A stretch of DNA of 64,000 nt from Diadema setosum (GCF_964275005.1 NC_092698.1:33994162-34058161), one strand, 5' to 3'; shown: positions 24,701 to 35,093, numbered from the stretch's first letter. Notes: generated from the sequence alone by a model not told the origin. Numbers and translations are program-made.

Positions 24701-27700
24701 ATCCTGGAGAACATGCAGGAGAAAAGGTCTCGGAACAAAGTCATGCAGAAGATCCTGGAACTGGGACTTGTCCAGGACCGCAAGGAGCTCTACAAGAAGC
24801 GCAGGAGGAAGGGGGATGGAGGCGATGGAGCCAAGGGTAGAAGGCGGCGACAGAGGAGACGGGGTAGAGGCGATGGCGATGAGGTGTGTTTTCTTTTTCT
24901 CTGTTGGCATTTTGACCAAATACAATACTATTACACACTCATTAACTTAGTACAGTGGACTCCTGTTGTAACCAAGTCCTGGGGACAGGATGTTTTTTTT
25001 TTTTTTTTTCATTATATTGAAATTTCGTTACAACTGAACAAATAAACAATAAATAGAGTGGATAATGTTGGGACCTGAATTTTTACTTTGTTTTAACCGG
25101 AATTTCGTTATAACCTTGTTCGTTATAATGGGAGTGCACTGTACTGTATATAGATGGATGACTTAGAATCTCTATCCACACATTTGTGCCAAGTAGAATG
25201 AAAAACCTGCAAAGTCGGGTTGTCTGAATGTTTGTTTGTTTGTTTGTTTGTTTTAATAATGACAAAATGATAAACTAAGATCAATATGTACAATGCAGTG
25301 TTGCTCTGCCCCAAAGTGTGTTAGAGGCATTATGCTTTTGTACATGAAATAGTTCCATATTTAACGGGTCGTCTGGTTTGGACTTTATGTAACTCAAGAT
25401 TTTATTTCCCATTGAAAATTCACAACTGATTTTATTTCGTGATGTTTCGCAACTCTAGGTATGTGAGTTGATTTCTTATGATCATGTAGTCGAGTATGAA
25501 AGGAAGAAAATATGCACATAATTGGCACAATTAGTGTGTTTTTAATGACACATTTTTCTTTCATATTTAAACACATTTCCTTGGACAGGATTTGGATGAT
25601 GAGGCAGATGAATTTGCAGATGGTCTCCAAGGTAACTTATCACATCTTTAATTGTCAGGCTGTCGATAAGAGAATGGTGAAATTAATGTGTGAGATAAGG
25701 GGGGTAATTATGATGATATTTGTTACACAAGGAGCTGATTACCAATGGGAATAAGTCCAAGAGTTTTCATAATGGTGAGGTCATAGTTTCTTCCTTGAAG
25801 TGAAGGTTAAAGGTTGATATGATGAGTAGAAGTATTTTCCTCTTATGATGTGCTAACAAACAAACATGACGTCTGCTCCCAACTCATGCAGTCAACTCCA
25901 CATAAATTGAATCTATGTAGACTTAACCCTATTCTAACTGGGCTATTTGAGACCAAGTTTTTACTGAGGGGGATCAATTTGACCCCCCCTTCAGATCTCG
26001 GCCGCCGATCGAACGATCGCCGCGAAATTTTGCCTGAAGATAGAGCTGGATGTCAACTACAAGATAACATGGTCATACCATAGAAAAATATTGCCTTTCT
26101 ATTTTTAATAAATTAATTATGCAAATTTGTGCATGAAATCATATTTTCACCTATAACTCCATGAAAAAGACTGGAGGATTGCTAAATTTTTGTGTCAGAA
26201 TTCCTCAAGACACATCAAACAATTTTCTTGTGAAAAATTAGCACAATCGAAATCAATTTCTTTTGTTTTTTATTGTTTTGTTAATTTCTTATGTATTTTA
26301 TTGTTTTTTCGACCTTTTATTTTCTATTGTTTTTTGCCAAAATTTGTTGCAGGCACTTTTGCAGGCTTATCTACACTAGAATTGATTAATTTCAATGGTT
26401 AAAAGTTGAAATAATCTAATTTATATCAATTTGACCAAAAAACACAATTTGCATTGGATTTGCACACGATATCATGAATTTGAGCTGTTTTTTGGTTGAC
26501 ATGCATATGCAAAACATTACGTAACTTCAAAACGGTGTACCTGGATGTCGCAAATTTGGTCTCAAAATATGCGGGAGACTTCAATGAAAAAAGTCGTGAA
26601 ACGACGCGGCAAAATCTTTGCGCGTTGCGAAATCGTGCGCGAAACGTCAAGGGGGGGGGGTCAATTTGACCCACCCCCCAGTTAGAATAGGATTAAAAGG
26701 AAGCTTTAACTCAAGCAATGCTGCTCATACCTGTTATGATTAACACACAGTGTCCACATTTAAGTCAGGCATTTTTTTTTTTTATTATTGTTATTATTTA
26801 TTTTATTTTCTAGCTGAGGCACAAATTTGACTTATAAAGAAAAAACAATAGGTCAAATTTGTGTGTATGCCAGCCATGGCTCAGAAGAATTGATGTGTGT
26901 GGCAGGAAGTTACATCAAGATTTTATGCTGGTAATACAATTGAATAAGTGTATGTACAGTAAGATGTTCAGATCTATAGATGCTAAAGTGATTAAAAGAG
27001 ACGAACTTGCTCGTCCTCATGTAATTTTGTTTTTGGTAATGCTTTGAATTATAAAGAATTTCCAGATGATTCTGAGCAAGAATTCACAACCTCTGAGAGT
27101 GACGATCACGATGACGAGAGTGAGGATGACGAGGAGGACAGTGAAAGGGAGGATGATGGTGAAGAGAGACAACTCGGAGAAATGGTTACCAAATTGCAGA
27201 GGAAAGGTGAGGCTCCATATCATAAATGCTCTTTAAAGACTTTATCAAAAGATAATTGGTACAGTGTAAAGGGTATCACCTTTTGCATAAGCAGAAATTT
27301 GTACTATGAGAGATCAACTTTTATCTGCTATTGAGAAAGACAGACCAAGAGTGCCTGGGTCATCTACCACAGTTTTAGAAAGAGAGCACCTACCAGTTGT
27401 TAGACATTGCATGGGTAGACCTACGGAAATGTAACCACATTCTGAGTTTACAAAATCATAGCACTACATATTCTTCAGGATGAAATGTGTAAGCTGTTCA
27501 TGGTGAGTCATTTTGTTCCATGAAGTGAAAAATTTGTGGCCATAACACTGGTTACTGTGTCATTTTGGAGTCATTCATCCATTGATTGAAGTACATGTAC
27601 TAGTTATTAAATTATTTGGACCTAGTGTTTTTTGAAGAGTATAATCAATATTTGTTCCCCTGTCTATTCTTTAAATACAAACTAGAGGTAGGAAGATTCA

Positions 27701-30071
27701 ATAGTCCTGTGAAATTAAAGTGAGGTATTTCTGAGTATGGAAAAGAATCTGAATTTCTAATATAACGTGTGTGCACTCTTGGCTTATTTTTACACTTTGA
27801 TGCTAACTAGTGAAGGCAAATTCATGGAATGGTGGTCTGTGAGTTGTCAAATGTGTATTTGATTTGTGTGATCCATACTGTAATTGGTGACTTTTGTGTT
27901 TGGTGATTGTTCATCAGGATATTTGGAGCAGATCCGCTGGATCCAGGAGGGTTTAAGGAGCACTGCCGGAGACAGAGAGGAGAGTGGTAAGACTCCCCCA
28001 CCCATCAACATGTATCAAATCAGGATTTATTAATTATTGCTCTACTTGTGTAAAAAAAATTTTTTTTTTGCTCTTTGACTGATGTCGGAGGGGGGGAAAA
28101 TGGAAGGTCAGTGTTGATTACCTGAGTTGGATTTCTTCGATGCTAAGACACATTATCTTGTTCACTCTTATTTATAGATGTGTAGTGCAAAGAGTGTGTA
28201 CATCATTTGCTAGGGAGGTATGTAAAAAACTGTTGATCAGGAATTTTACAAGAGATGGTATTAAATTAGTTCTAAACATTTGAAGTTAATAAACTATACT
28301 GAAAACATATTTCTGTTTCCAATTTTTCATAGTCATAGCTCACATATCGTTGCATAGCCCGATGTTTCACAGCTGAATGATGTAGGGCGATTTTGTTGAC
28401 ACATAATGGGGCAAAGCATTAATTTACTTTAAAAAAAAAACTTAAAGAGAGTGATGTATCTCTGAAGGCTGATAATTTATGTTATACTGTGCCAATCAAA
28501 TCAGGTTTAGCTTGTAGATGAATATTCTAAAATTTCAGACCTTTGCTCAAAGACTGATTGTGCTCAAATTTGCAATAAACATATTTCAAAGCAGAAGAGT
28601 TGAAGTTTATAAACTACTTAGCATATTCAGAGTTCATCAGGTACCCAGCTTTACTTGCTGCATAGTAGGCATAATATCTGCAGGACACTGCAAAGCCAGT
28701 TTTATTCTACACTTTACCAACACTTGCGGCTAATTATACTGAATTCAGTTGCCCTATCGGTGAGATAGGATCTTTTTCCATAGATCTTCAGAAGTTTGTC
28801 TCCATAAATGATCATTGCAAATTCATTTGTCAACCATGCCCAGATGAAAATCAAGCCGTTCCTATTGTGCCACTTGGGGAAGACAATGACCGTGCTATGA
28901 GGAACAAGACATTCCAGAAATTCCTGAAGAAGATCGGTCTGTCTGAACCAAAGTCTCATGAGGTGAGCTTCCCTTTTCTCAACAAAATCATTGTAATTTC
29001 CTCGAAATATTTGATATAATTCAGATTGACAGGTGCCAGTGATGGCCATGGATGATTTGTTGCAAGTGTATTTTACTTGAAATAGGTTTTGAAGTACAAG
29101 GTGTTTTGTTGTAAAGTGACTATTGCCACAAACTTCACTACTGAATTTACCTGCATGTATTGCCTTTGGCATTCCTATTTTGATATAGATTTTGATTTTT
29201 GTTGTTGTTGTTGTTTTGTTAGTTTATTTGTTTTTGCTACTGACATTCAATCTAAATCTTTCAACAGGGACTGTTTGAAAAAGAAATGAATCATTTGTCT
29301 AATCAAAAAATATAGGAAGTGACGACACAAAGGCAATGTTCCCTACTTTGTCGTTGCTCAGAGTGCAAATTGTTGCAGAGATGCAATACTGTAATTATGT
29401 CATTTGCTCTATTCTGCCTAACTAGATAGACTGTGTTTCTGATGTGTGAGTCTTGGTAGCATATCTCTTCTATCTTATGGAATAATCAATAACGTTAATA
29501 TTAAAAGATTGAGAAGTGTTATTAAAAAAAAAAAAAAGATCTCTAATCCTTTTCTTTATTCTTTGTCAATGCAGGAGATTTACTGGCGCATCCCCGGTGA
29601 GCTGGGACCCTCAGAGCTGCGAGAGTTGGCTGATTCCATCGAACCGAGGGAAGGGGTGGAGGCAGTAACCGAGGACAGGCAGGAGAAGAGGAGCAAGAAG
29701 TCCAACGCCCGCTACCAGATGCTGAAGGAGATGGCGCTGTCACGGCGCAAGGAGAAGAAGGAGGGCTCCTCTCGCCGCAAACAACGAAGGGAGCGGAGCG
29801 GGAGGGAACCTGCCGAGACTGGGCACGTGACTGAGGAGACTGCCAGGGCCAGCGGGGTGAACGTCGCTGAGCTGTATGACGCTGAGACCGACGTGAGTGG
29901 CGATGATGATGATGCGGGTGGTGCGGCACAAGTGGAGTCTGCAGTCCAGCGTTCCAGGATTAAGAGATCACTTCCTACCGACTCCTCCAGTGATGACAGG
30001 TAGAGAAAAAAATGACATTTACAGGAGACAGACAGTGAGAGAGAAAAATAAATAGATAGATGGATAGGTAT

Positions 30072-30137
<66 letters not shown>

Positions 30138-30237
30138 GGATTGACTGAGTGAGTGATTGAGAAATAGATAGGTTGGCAAGTAGGTTGGTATGTAGGTAGG
30201 TAGATACATAGACAGACAGAGATAGATTGAGAGATAG

Positions 30238-30268
<31 letters not shown>

Positions 30269-32372
30269 TAGGTGGATATGTTGACAGATAAACAGAGATA
30301 TAGATTCCCTGTAAATTCATGGTGTTTTCTCCTCTATTGCTTTGTGAATTACATCATGCATTCCTCTGCCACAACTCTCATGTCCCCAGCTATTCATGTA
30401 ATGTACAAATAGGATGCACTTGAAGTGTCACAGAATGATCCACTTCATACTGTTATAATCCACCCATCATGTAGCTATGCATCTTATCAATGTTTGTTAA
30501 AATTATGCCTCCTCAGATTTCAGTTGATATAGATGTCTCATGTGACAGATCTTAAAAGTTTACTGCATAGTATGGGGATCAGATGATGTTGCATCTTGAT
30601 GAGAGAAAATCTTGTTCATCTGCACTTTTGGTCATTTATGACATTTGTATTCATTGCCCCCTCCCCCTCAAAAAAAAGAAGAAAAGAAAAATATATATAT
30701 ATATATATCCTTCAAAGTGAAATGACTGCTGATGTTCCAATTATCATGATGGTCTTTATATTCTGTGTCTATTTATAGTGATGACGACAACCTTGAGACC
30801 TTCCTGAACAAGAACAGGGTGACAGCGCCCTCTCAGGGCAAGCCCACAAAGCGCAGTCGGCTCGTCTCCAGTGATGACAGTGACGGAGAAGACACAAACA
30901 GGTCAAAAGGCCAAGCAAAGTTTGCCAAACCAGGGGAGAAGTCACACTCGCTACTCAATGACAGTGATGGAGATGATGGTAAAGATGGATCAGATATTGA
31001 AGATGTTGAATCAGGTTCTCAACAAATCCCCACCATCACCAGTCAACAGCCCTCTGCATCATTACACCTGGTTCTGAGTGATGATGGTGATGATGAAGGA
31101 GGAGATAAAAATGAGTCCATCAGCAACGAGGCAATGGATGACGACTCAGATGACAGCAAAAGTGAGATTATCGAAGTTGTTTCCAGTAAGAAGAAGAGAG
31201 CTTTGAAGAAGCAGGCACCATTTGACTTCAGCGAGGATGAAGACAGTGATGACAATGGGGTTAATGATGAGGACGGTGTGGAAGATGCTGTCATGGAAAC
31301 GGGAGCACATCCAACAAAGGAAGATTCTCCCACCCATGACCAGTCCCTGCATTTGGTCCTGTCGGAGGACAGCCCAAGTGATGCTGATGTCACGATGAGA
31401 GAGGATGCCACAACCACCATGACTGAAGAGGATGATGAGGAGGAGGAGGAGGAGGAGGAGGACGTTGCTGAGGGAAGTGCTGCCATGGAAGATAATGCTA
31501 CCAATTTTCTGGAGGATAATACCAGTAACACCACCACAGACAATGCTACCAGCTGCCTCGACAACAATGCCACCAACGAGAATGAGGAAGTAGCCATGGA
31601 AGCTGCTGACACTGGAGATGATGAAGAATGGGAAGAAATTGTAGATGATGGTATGTCGGCTGAGTTTTTATTGTTTTCCTTTAACTTCTAGGTCACAAGG
31701 GAGGAAGGAAAAGGCATAGAGAAACGGAGATGTGGAAAGGAATTTCATGTAAATGTGCAACTCCATTTAAATCCCATCATTTCAAGAGATGAAGGGGAGG
31801 GGGAATCATGTACATATTTGACGTCTGAGGACTCGAAATATTTTCTCTGCTTTTTGAGGATGTGTCAGCCTGAACCAATAGACCTCTTCCTGTCCATTTA
31901 TACACGCTCTTGACCTCCGGTACCCTTTGGGTAACTTTCTTGTGAGCACTCTCTCTGAATGTTCCATGGGTACATTCACAGCTCTTTCTTGAAATGCATT
32001 TCTAAAAGTTACACACATATTTATTGTAATCCATCAAAACAGGGTGAAGTCTTTTTGTAATCATTTGTATGGAATCTCTGATACTATTTTTTTTTTTAAT
32101 TCTTTAAGACATTTGAATGATGAGCTATCAAATGATGATAACATTGTAGTCATGACTGAAAGAAAACTGCATATTTATTATCAGTTGATGTGCTGCTATT
32201 TTCCCTTACAATTTCTGCAGATAGTGACTTCAACATGACATCCAGCAACAGTGGGGTTGCCAAGGCGACAGACCCCACCCCCGAGGCTTCCAGTGAGAGT
32301 GACTCCGATGATGACGTACCTCTCAGGAGGGTTGCTAAGCGACGAGTGGTTTCATCGGACAGTGATGAGTAG
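5908..32372 (+). CDS. TIMELESS: TIMELESS (replication fork protection / TIMEOUT-type), complete, 31 coding exons
   Basis: TIMELESS, with TIPIN, forms the nuclear fork-protection complex that couples helicase and polymerase, supports S-phase checkpoint signalling and sister cohesion, and in vertebrates binds PARP1. I joined 31 exons at GT-AG sites with every phase compatible, from ATG 5908 to TAG 32370-32372: 4,803 nt, 1,600 residues against about 1,208 in human. Colinear landmarks are [17 protein letters not shown] at the N-terminus, [47 protein letters not shown] and [18 protein letters not shown]. The ATG at 5908 is chosen because it precedes the conserved NCELL start by only a few residues. 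The extra length is nearly all a C-terminal acidic region. This is the essential TIMEOUT/mammalian branch, not the insect clock TIM paralogue, judged by the conserved C-terminal half and PARP1-binding segment. Exon coordinates are in the four block entries below. Confidence 0.96.
8430..8740 (+). repeat. Diverged tandem duplication in TIMELESS intron 4
   Basis: Two units of about 145 bp share AAGAATTCTG[TC]CTGAAATA, TTATGTCATTGGCTAAT and AAATTTGTAGTAT in the same order and orientation, with scattered differences. No coding content. Confidence 0.7.
9881..11169 (+). repeat. Dispersed AGGTCA-rich repeat, copy 2, in TIMELESS intron 6
   Basis: It starts ATGCCTCCGCCACGAAGTGG and ends ATTATGGCGGAGGCATACCA plus CGACATTTCTAGTTT. 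It contains many AGGTCA half-sites, including direct repeats with one-base spacing. It is longer than copy 1 partly because of an insertion at about 9944-10095 between two GTCCGTCCGTCC runs. Confidence 0.78.
9944..10095. mobile_element. Small element nested in the AGGTCA-rich repeat
   Basis: Compared with copy 1 of the host repeat, about 150 bp is extra here. It is bounded by inverted ATGCTTGTGT (about 9957) and ACACAAGCAT (about 10077), with GTCCGTCCGTCC on each side. No ORF of note. Confidence 0.5.
12830..13325. other. Purine-rich intronic stretch, possibly repeat-derived
   Basis: Part of TIMELESS intron 9. GTTAGGTTT occurs at both ends (12836 and 13326), and AGCTTTCGATCCTAGCAGAA near 12861 resembles dispersed repeats of marine invertebrates, but I cannot assign a family. 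The rest is A/G-rich without a credible ORF. Confidence 0.3.
13326..13906 (-). mobile_element. 3' end of a non-LTR retrotransposon (LINE, CR1/L2-like group)
   Basis: On the minus strand 13621-13890 encodes an 89-residue peptide with [41 protein letters not shown] and SLQAFVGAY. This is the pattern typical of the C-terminal end of LINE reverse transcriptases ('S....A...WN.LP..IR...S...F'). A stop is followed by about 290 bp of 3' UTR and a (TAAA)n-type tail, seen on the plus strand as TTTATTTATTTATTTATT at 13332-13353. It is 5'-truncated, as usual for LINE copies, inside TIMELESS intron 9. At the truncated end, an 18-base segment of the element (13658-13675) is present inverted at 13889-13906. 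Confidence 0.85.
13988..14545. mobile_element. TTAA-flanked long-TIR MITE, copy 2
   Basis: Starts AGGGAACGCAAACCCAAAGA and ends CTTTGGGTTTGTGTTCCCT, flanked by TTAA at 13984-13987 and 14546-14549. Inverted halves of about 240 bp match copy 1 at 3315-3910. It lies 82 bp from the LINE 3' fragment, in TIMELESS intron 9. Confidence 0.85.
16299..19218 (+). CDS. TIMELESS: TIMELESS exons 12-17: basic linker, conserved WPEGDVFG segment and acidic stretch
   Basis: Coding exons: 16299-16332, 16729-16912, 17684-17764, 18320-18417, 18660-18719, 19140-19218 (residues about 533-711). Exon 12 is a 34 nt micro-exon coding for [11 protein letters not shown]. With the lysines ending exon 11 it makes a probable nuclear localisation signal at the position of the human lysine cluster. 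Exon 13 ends with [16 protein letters not shown], nearly identical to the human segment as I recall it, and exon 15 carries [20 protein letters not shown]. Exons 16-17 are glutamate-rich and end in [11 protein letters not shown], matching the human EFNFLDYL that opens the second conserved half. Micro-exon 12 could easily be missed by automatic gene prediction; skipping it would shift the frame. Confidence 0.93.
17470..17604. repeat. Foldback MITE in TIMELESS intron 13
   Basis: ACTTTGGATCTGAAATAAA (about 17497-17514) pairs with TTTATTTCAGATCCAAAGT (about 17544-17562). Outer segments CTATACGACT and GTATAGTCG extend the inverted arms. It ends about 80 bp upstream of exon 14. Confidence 0.65.
17882..17966. 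mobile_element. 85 bp piggyBac-like MITE, copy 1
   Basis: CCCATTGAGGAC at the left and GTCCTCAATGGG at the right form the terminal repeats, preceded by TTAA (17878-17881). The interior CATTTCCCATAGACAC and TATACTCGGGACTCGTCCTC match copy 2 at 21936-22020, which has exactly the same length. Confidence 0.75.
19672..24883 (+). CDS. TIMELESS: TIMELESS exons 18-24: conserved C-terminal half (TIMELESS_C, Myb-like helices)
   Basis: Coding exons: 19672-19879, 20857-21005, 21718-21809, 22624-22685, 23208-23269, 23958-24037, 24687-24883 (residues about 711-994). Exon 18 gives [11 protein letters not shown] and [14 protein letters not shown]. Exon 19 gives [20 protein letters not shown], matching human VELLFWKN followed by an EGYG turn. 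Exons 20-21 and 23-24 encode two similar helical units, each opening with an aromatic-rich 'W..EE...EL..LFEQ' motif, as in the Myb-like part of the family. Exon 24 ends [15 protein letters not shown], then an arginine-rich tail ([11 protein letters not shown]) that I do not recall from human TIMELESS and which could bind nucleic acid or act as a second nuclear signal. Confidence 0.94.
19906..20062. mobile_element. 'CCCCATTTCAT' foldback MITE
   Basis: GGCCCCATTTCATGAAAAGT and its inverted partner TTATGAAATGGGGTTC bound the element; TAGCAACTCTTGCTGGAATG is repeated inverted within. It starts 26 bp after TIMELESS exon 18. Similar in layout to the elements at 37201-37340 and 41861-42019. Confidence 0.75.
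20130..20306. mobile_element. Foldback MITE with CAGGGAATAATTTTCCT ends
   Basis: Left end CAGGGAATAATTTTCCT and right end AGGAAAATCATTCCCTG are inverted copies. Nested GCATAGCAATTTGCTATGC palindromes lie inside. No ORF. Confidence 0.65.
20454..20799. mobile_element. MITE with TACCCCCATTCCACA terminal repeats
   Basis: TACCCCCATTCCACA at the left is answered by TGTGGAAATGGGGGTA at the right. The interior is rich in CGATGAG / TCATCGG motifs in both orientations. Directly upstream of TIMELESS exon 19. Confidence 0.65.
21936..22020. mobile_element. 85 bp piggyBac-like MITE, copy 2
   Basis: CCTGTTGAGGAC and GTCCTCAACAGG form perfect terminal repeats, followed by TTAA at 22021-22024. It shares its interior with copy 1 at 17882-17966. 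Confidence 0.75.
22398..22546. repeat. Short element with 'GGGCAGATCCAGG ... CCCTCTGGATACCC' ends
   Basis: Inverted ends, and inner inverted GGGGGTGCACCCCCCC / GGGGGTGCTCGCCC. Non-coding, inside TIMELESS intron 20. Confidence 0.5.
24953..25141. mobile_element. pogo/Tigger-like MITE (TA target), copy 1
   Basis: CAGTGGACTCCTGTTGTAAC and the inverted GTTATAATGGGAGTGCACTG form the ends, flanked by TA at 24951-24952 and 25142-25143. The CAGTG ends and TA duplication are typical of pogo/Tigger elements of the Tc1/mariner superfamily. In TIMELESS intron 24. Confidence 0.75.
25589..32372 (+). CDS. TIMELESS: TIMELESS exons 25-31: acidic linker, PARP1-binding region and expanded disordered tail
   Basis: Coding exons: 25589-25631, 27066-27206, 27918-27986, 28844-28962, 29575-29999, 30779-31650, 32221-32372 (residues about 995-1600). 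Exons 25-26 are an Asp/Glu/Ser run. Exons 28-29 carry [10 protein letters not shown], then [12 protein letters not shown] and a lysine/arginine-rich helix (residues about 1102-1190), corresponding to the human PARP1-binding segment. Exon 30 is 872 nt and encodes about 290 residues of low-complexity acidic sequence with many S-D-D/E sites of casein kinase 2 type. Within it SLHLVLS occurs twice (residues about 1354 and 1449), and a basic-then-acidic pattern ([12 protein letters not shown]) recurs at the very C-terminus as [11 protein letters not shown]. The tail accounts for most of the extra length over human. Confidence 0.92.
25927..26692. mobile_element. Non-autonomous piggyBac-like element, copy 1 (766 bp)
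   Basis: It starts CCCTATTCTAACTGGG and ends CCCAGTTAGAATAGGA, flanked by TTAA at 25923-25926 and 26693-26696. CCCTA ends plus TTAA fit the piggyBac superfamily. Next to the ends are TCAATTTGACCCCCCC and its inverse. The interior, with CAGATCTCGGCCG and a T-rich 'TTCTTATGTATTT ... TTTTTCGACCTTTT' segment, matches 35094-35858 in the opposite orientation. No transposase is visible. Confidence 0.82.
30046..30262 (+). repeat. (GATA)n / (TAGA)n microsatellite
   Basis: Long run of TAGATAGATAGATAGA with interruptions, in TIMELESS intron 29 just after the exon 29 donor. The complementary strand gives a spurious Tyr/Ile/Leu/Ser-rich ORF. Confidence 0.95.
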
Positions 32373-33195
32373 ACCATCACTAGCTGTTGGTGTGGGGGGG
32401 GGGGGGGAGGGGGCAAGGAAAAAGTACTACAAACCTTACCCATTACAGGCAGAAAAGCCATACTCTGTGGAAGTGTGTACTTGTATTCATATGTGAAATC
32501 TACTTGAAAGAATGATATTGCTAGGGAAAAAAAAATGTTTACTATTGGATCACATGACATATATTGAATTTAGACACAAGATAAGATTAAGAAATAACTT
32601 CAAACTTGAAGGAAGCTGGAATCCCAATGATTACCCCCCTCAAAGATGAAGGAATTAATTACATGCTTCAAGAAGCAAAAAGGGAATATCTCTCTCTGTG
32701 ATGTATGCCACCAGCACAAGTCTTGCTGTTAGCTGAGCATCACGCCTTCTGTGTATGGCTAGATCTCTCACAGATCATATGAAGTAATGCCCTCGCCTGC
32801 ACAGCAAGCTACCAATCAGGAATTGGGATATAGCAAGACCCAAGTCTGAGTATTCCCCCTCCCCCCATAATGTAGATTTCACTTGCAATGAGCAGACAAT
32901 CCAGTGGTCATTATGTAGAGAAGACATCCTTTATTTCTTGGAATACCATGGAAATTTGCACTTGTTGGGCCAGTATTCCTTGGTATTTCATTCATTGCCA
33001 TCAAGTATGATAATTATCGTGCTTCGTACACCACAGTGTACAGTTTCTAAGAGTACCGGTAGCTATTCACACAGCATGAAGTTTGTGAGCTTTTGTGCTG
33101 CAAATGAGACTGTGCCAAGCCATACAACATATTTTTATTGTTATGACTTGGTAATTTAACTGTAGTGAATAAAAACTAAAATCATCCCGAGTGGT
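32373..33195 (+). other. TIMELESS: TIMELESS 3' UTR with candidate poly(A) signal
   Basis: No conserved coding sequence follows the TAG at 32370-32372. The first well-placed AATAAA lies at 33168-33173 and would give a 3' UTR of about 0.8 kb. Another AATAAA occurs near 34196, so alternative ends are possible. A run of about 16 Gs lies at 32393-32410. Confidence 0.5.
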
Positions 33196-33462
33196 ATATA
33201 TAGGTGATTTGTGATCACAGTGGTGACATTGACATCTTGTGAAGACAGCAATGCCAGATTCATACTCAAAAGCTTTGGCATTCCCTAGTCACGCCAATAC
33301 TGAACGGGAATGCATGGAGCCTAAAGACACACATATAGGTTATGTGGCACTTGCTCCAGCAACAAATCCTCCCATGAAATATCTGCCTTGCTAAGCCCAA
33401 AAAAAATTCTATCCACAAACATAACCCTAATCCTAACCCTCATATCAAACTAAACCTAAGTA

Positions 33463-33493
33463 CCTTTTAACAACCCTAACCCTAACCCTAAGT
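33463..33493 (-). repeat. Short interstitial telomere-like repeat (TTAGGG)n
   Basis: ACAACCCTAACCCTAACCCTAA is about three TTAGGG units read on the minus strand, preceded from 33422 by degenerate CCTAA units. Too short to be a telomere. Confidence 0.6.
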
Positions 33494-34690
33494 CCTTGGA
33501 GAAAATAAGACTGGAGTAATTGTCACAGGAGCAAATGTCATGTCACCATATGTATAACATGCAGTAAATAAGACAACAGCTGCTTCAAATTGATCCTGAC
33601 CAGTTGGAATACTGGCAGGTGTCTTAGTAGTGCATTGTGAAATGATGAAGTCCTTACATGCTTTACGAGTACAGCTTGACATTACCTGTATGTACCTTTA
33701 ATTTATAAGCATTTATTTCAAAATATAAAATCAAGTATAAATGGGTGAGTAGGCCGACTTTCATTCCGTATGTTTTGTTTCTGAAGGACTCTTTGTTTGT
33801 TCCATGCAATAACACAGTGTGATGAAAAGTACATTGTACTCTTTAAAAACTATCATAAATATGTACGTATGTCTATGTGAGACGTGTACAGATATTGGCA
33901 GTACCCAATGCACCAGGTATACATCAGAACACTTGTGGAATTACATGTATGTCACTGGTAACTGTTAAAATACATGTATCTAAAATTATATAAAATCCTT
34001 TATTTGAACAAAGTATACAGACTAAAACTCCTGCACAATGCTACACATCTGTATGTATGTATGTACATTATGTGAGTTGCCGATATAAAAGAACCAGCCT
34101 TGTATGTGTACAACAGAACTCTCCCTCCTCTGTATACTTGTACATTTGATACTCTACAGTGCACAAGTTACCATGTATGATACCTTTAATTGCATAATAA
34201 ATGGCATCCTGCAAATTTACATTTCCAACTCGGTGTCTGTATCACATAGGTTGACTGCTGGTTGTATTGTATCATTTCCTTTTCCTTTTCCAAATCTTTT
34301 ACCTATCAATTAAGCTTTGCTTCTTTTTTCTTTTCTTTTCTTTTTTGTTCATCCTTCTTTTTTGTTGGAAAAAGCTTCTTAATAGCAAACCTATATGGTT
34401 TTAAAAAAAAATAAGTGAACATAGCAAAGCAAATTTAAAATATTGATTTCATCAAGTTTGGACTGGTGTGAAATGTCAAAAATTTCATATATTTCCCTGA
34501 TATCTTTCCTACTTTGTTGTACACAGCGTAGTGATAGAAGAATGTTGTCTAATCACGTACGACCCCCTCACTCTGGAGTCTAGGATTTATTTTCAAGATA
34601 ACAGTACAAGTAGTGTTTGCTCTTCATTACCTGCTCTTCAAAACATGTAGCATATAGTACACTATGTGTTTGGTCTGTTTGTGTGTGGAT
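33494..34690. other. Intergenic, no gene seen
   Basis: Short ORFs only, AT-rich, with ATGTATGT runs near 34050 and a TTCTTTTC pyrimidine tract near 34320-34380. Nothing supports a gene. Confidence 0.5.
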
Positions 34691-34698
34691 TATGTAAA

Positions 34699-34905
34699 AC
34701 GAGGAATGTTCGCGTGCATTTTAATTTCGCGAATTTCGCAAGCGCAAAGATTCGCGAAATCAAAATGCACTCGAAAGTTCTTGTCTACACTATATGCATT
34801 GAATGCCAGTGGCAGTTCGCGAAAATTCCATGCCGCAAAAAAGGGCGTCGGCTCCAATTCACGAAAAATTCATGCCGCGAATATATCATGTTTTACAGAC
34901 CTGCT
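34699..34905. repeat. TTCGCGAA-rich foldback repeat
   Basis: CGAGGAATGTTCGCGTGCAT is followed by several TTCGCGAA palindromes and then inverted GCATGGAATTTTCGCGAA-like segments (34816-34880). It has the look of a MITE; no ORF is credible. Confidence 0.5.
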
Positions 34906-35093
34906 TGTAAGCTACATGGAAATGCAGCAATAAAGCATTCCTTCTTACAGAACAAGAAGACATTCACATTGACTCACACACATTACAATGTCTAGTGATG
35001 AATTCTATGATCAGCCATGCAACCATTGTAAATGTACTAAGACATCAGGATGAAAATGTCAGTTTTCACTACACAGCTAATACAGTAGTTTAA

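Noticed and set aside
28714-29172. 152-residue minus-strand ORF
   Set aside because: It overlaps TIMELESS exon 28 on the other strand; no family resemblance, and the plus-strand exon matches TIMELESS.
29712-30320. 202-residue Tyr/Ile/Ser/Leu-rich minus-strand ORF
   Set aside because: It is produced by the GATA microsatellite plus the antisense of TIMELESS exon 29.
31043-31612. 189-residue serine-rich minus-strand ORF
   Set aside because: It is the antisense of TIMELESS exon 30, whose GAT/GAG-rich codons read as Ser/Leu on the other strand.
33463-33493. Possible chromosome end or telomere fusion
   Set aside because: Only about three perfect TTAGGG units within degenerate sequence; ordinary interstitial repeats explain it.
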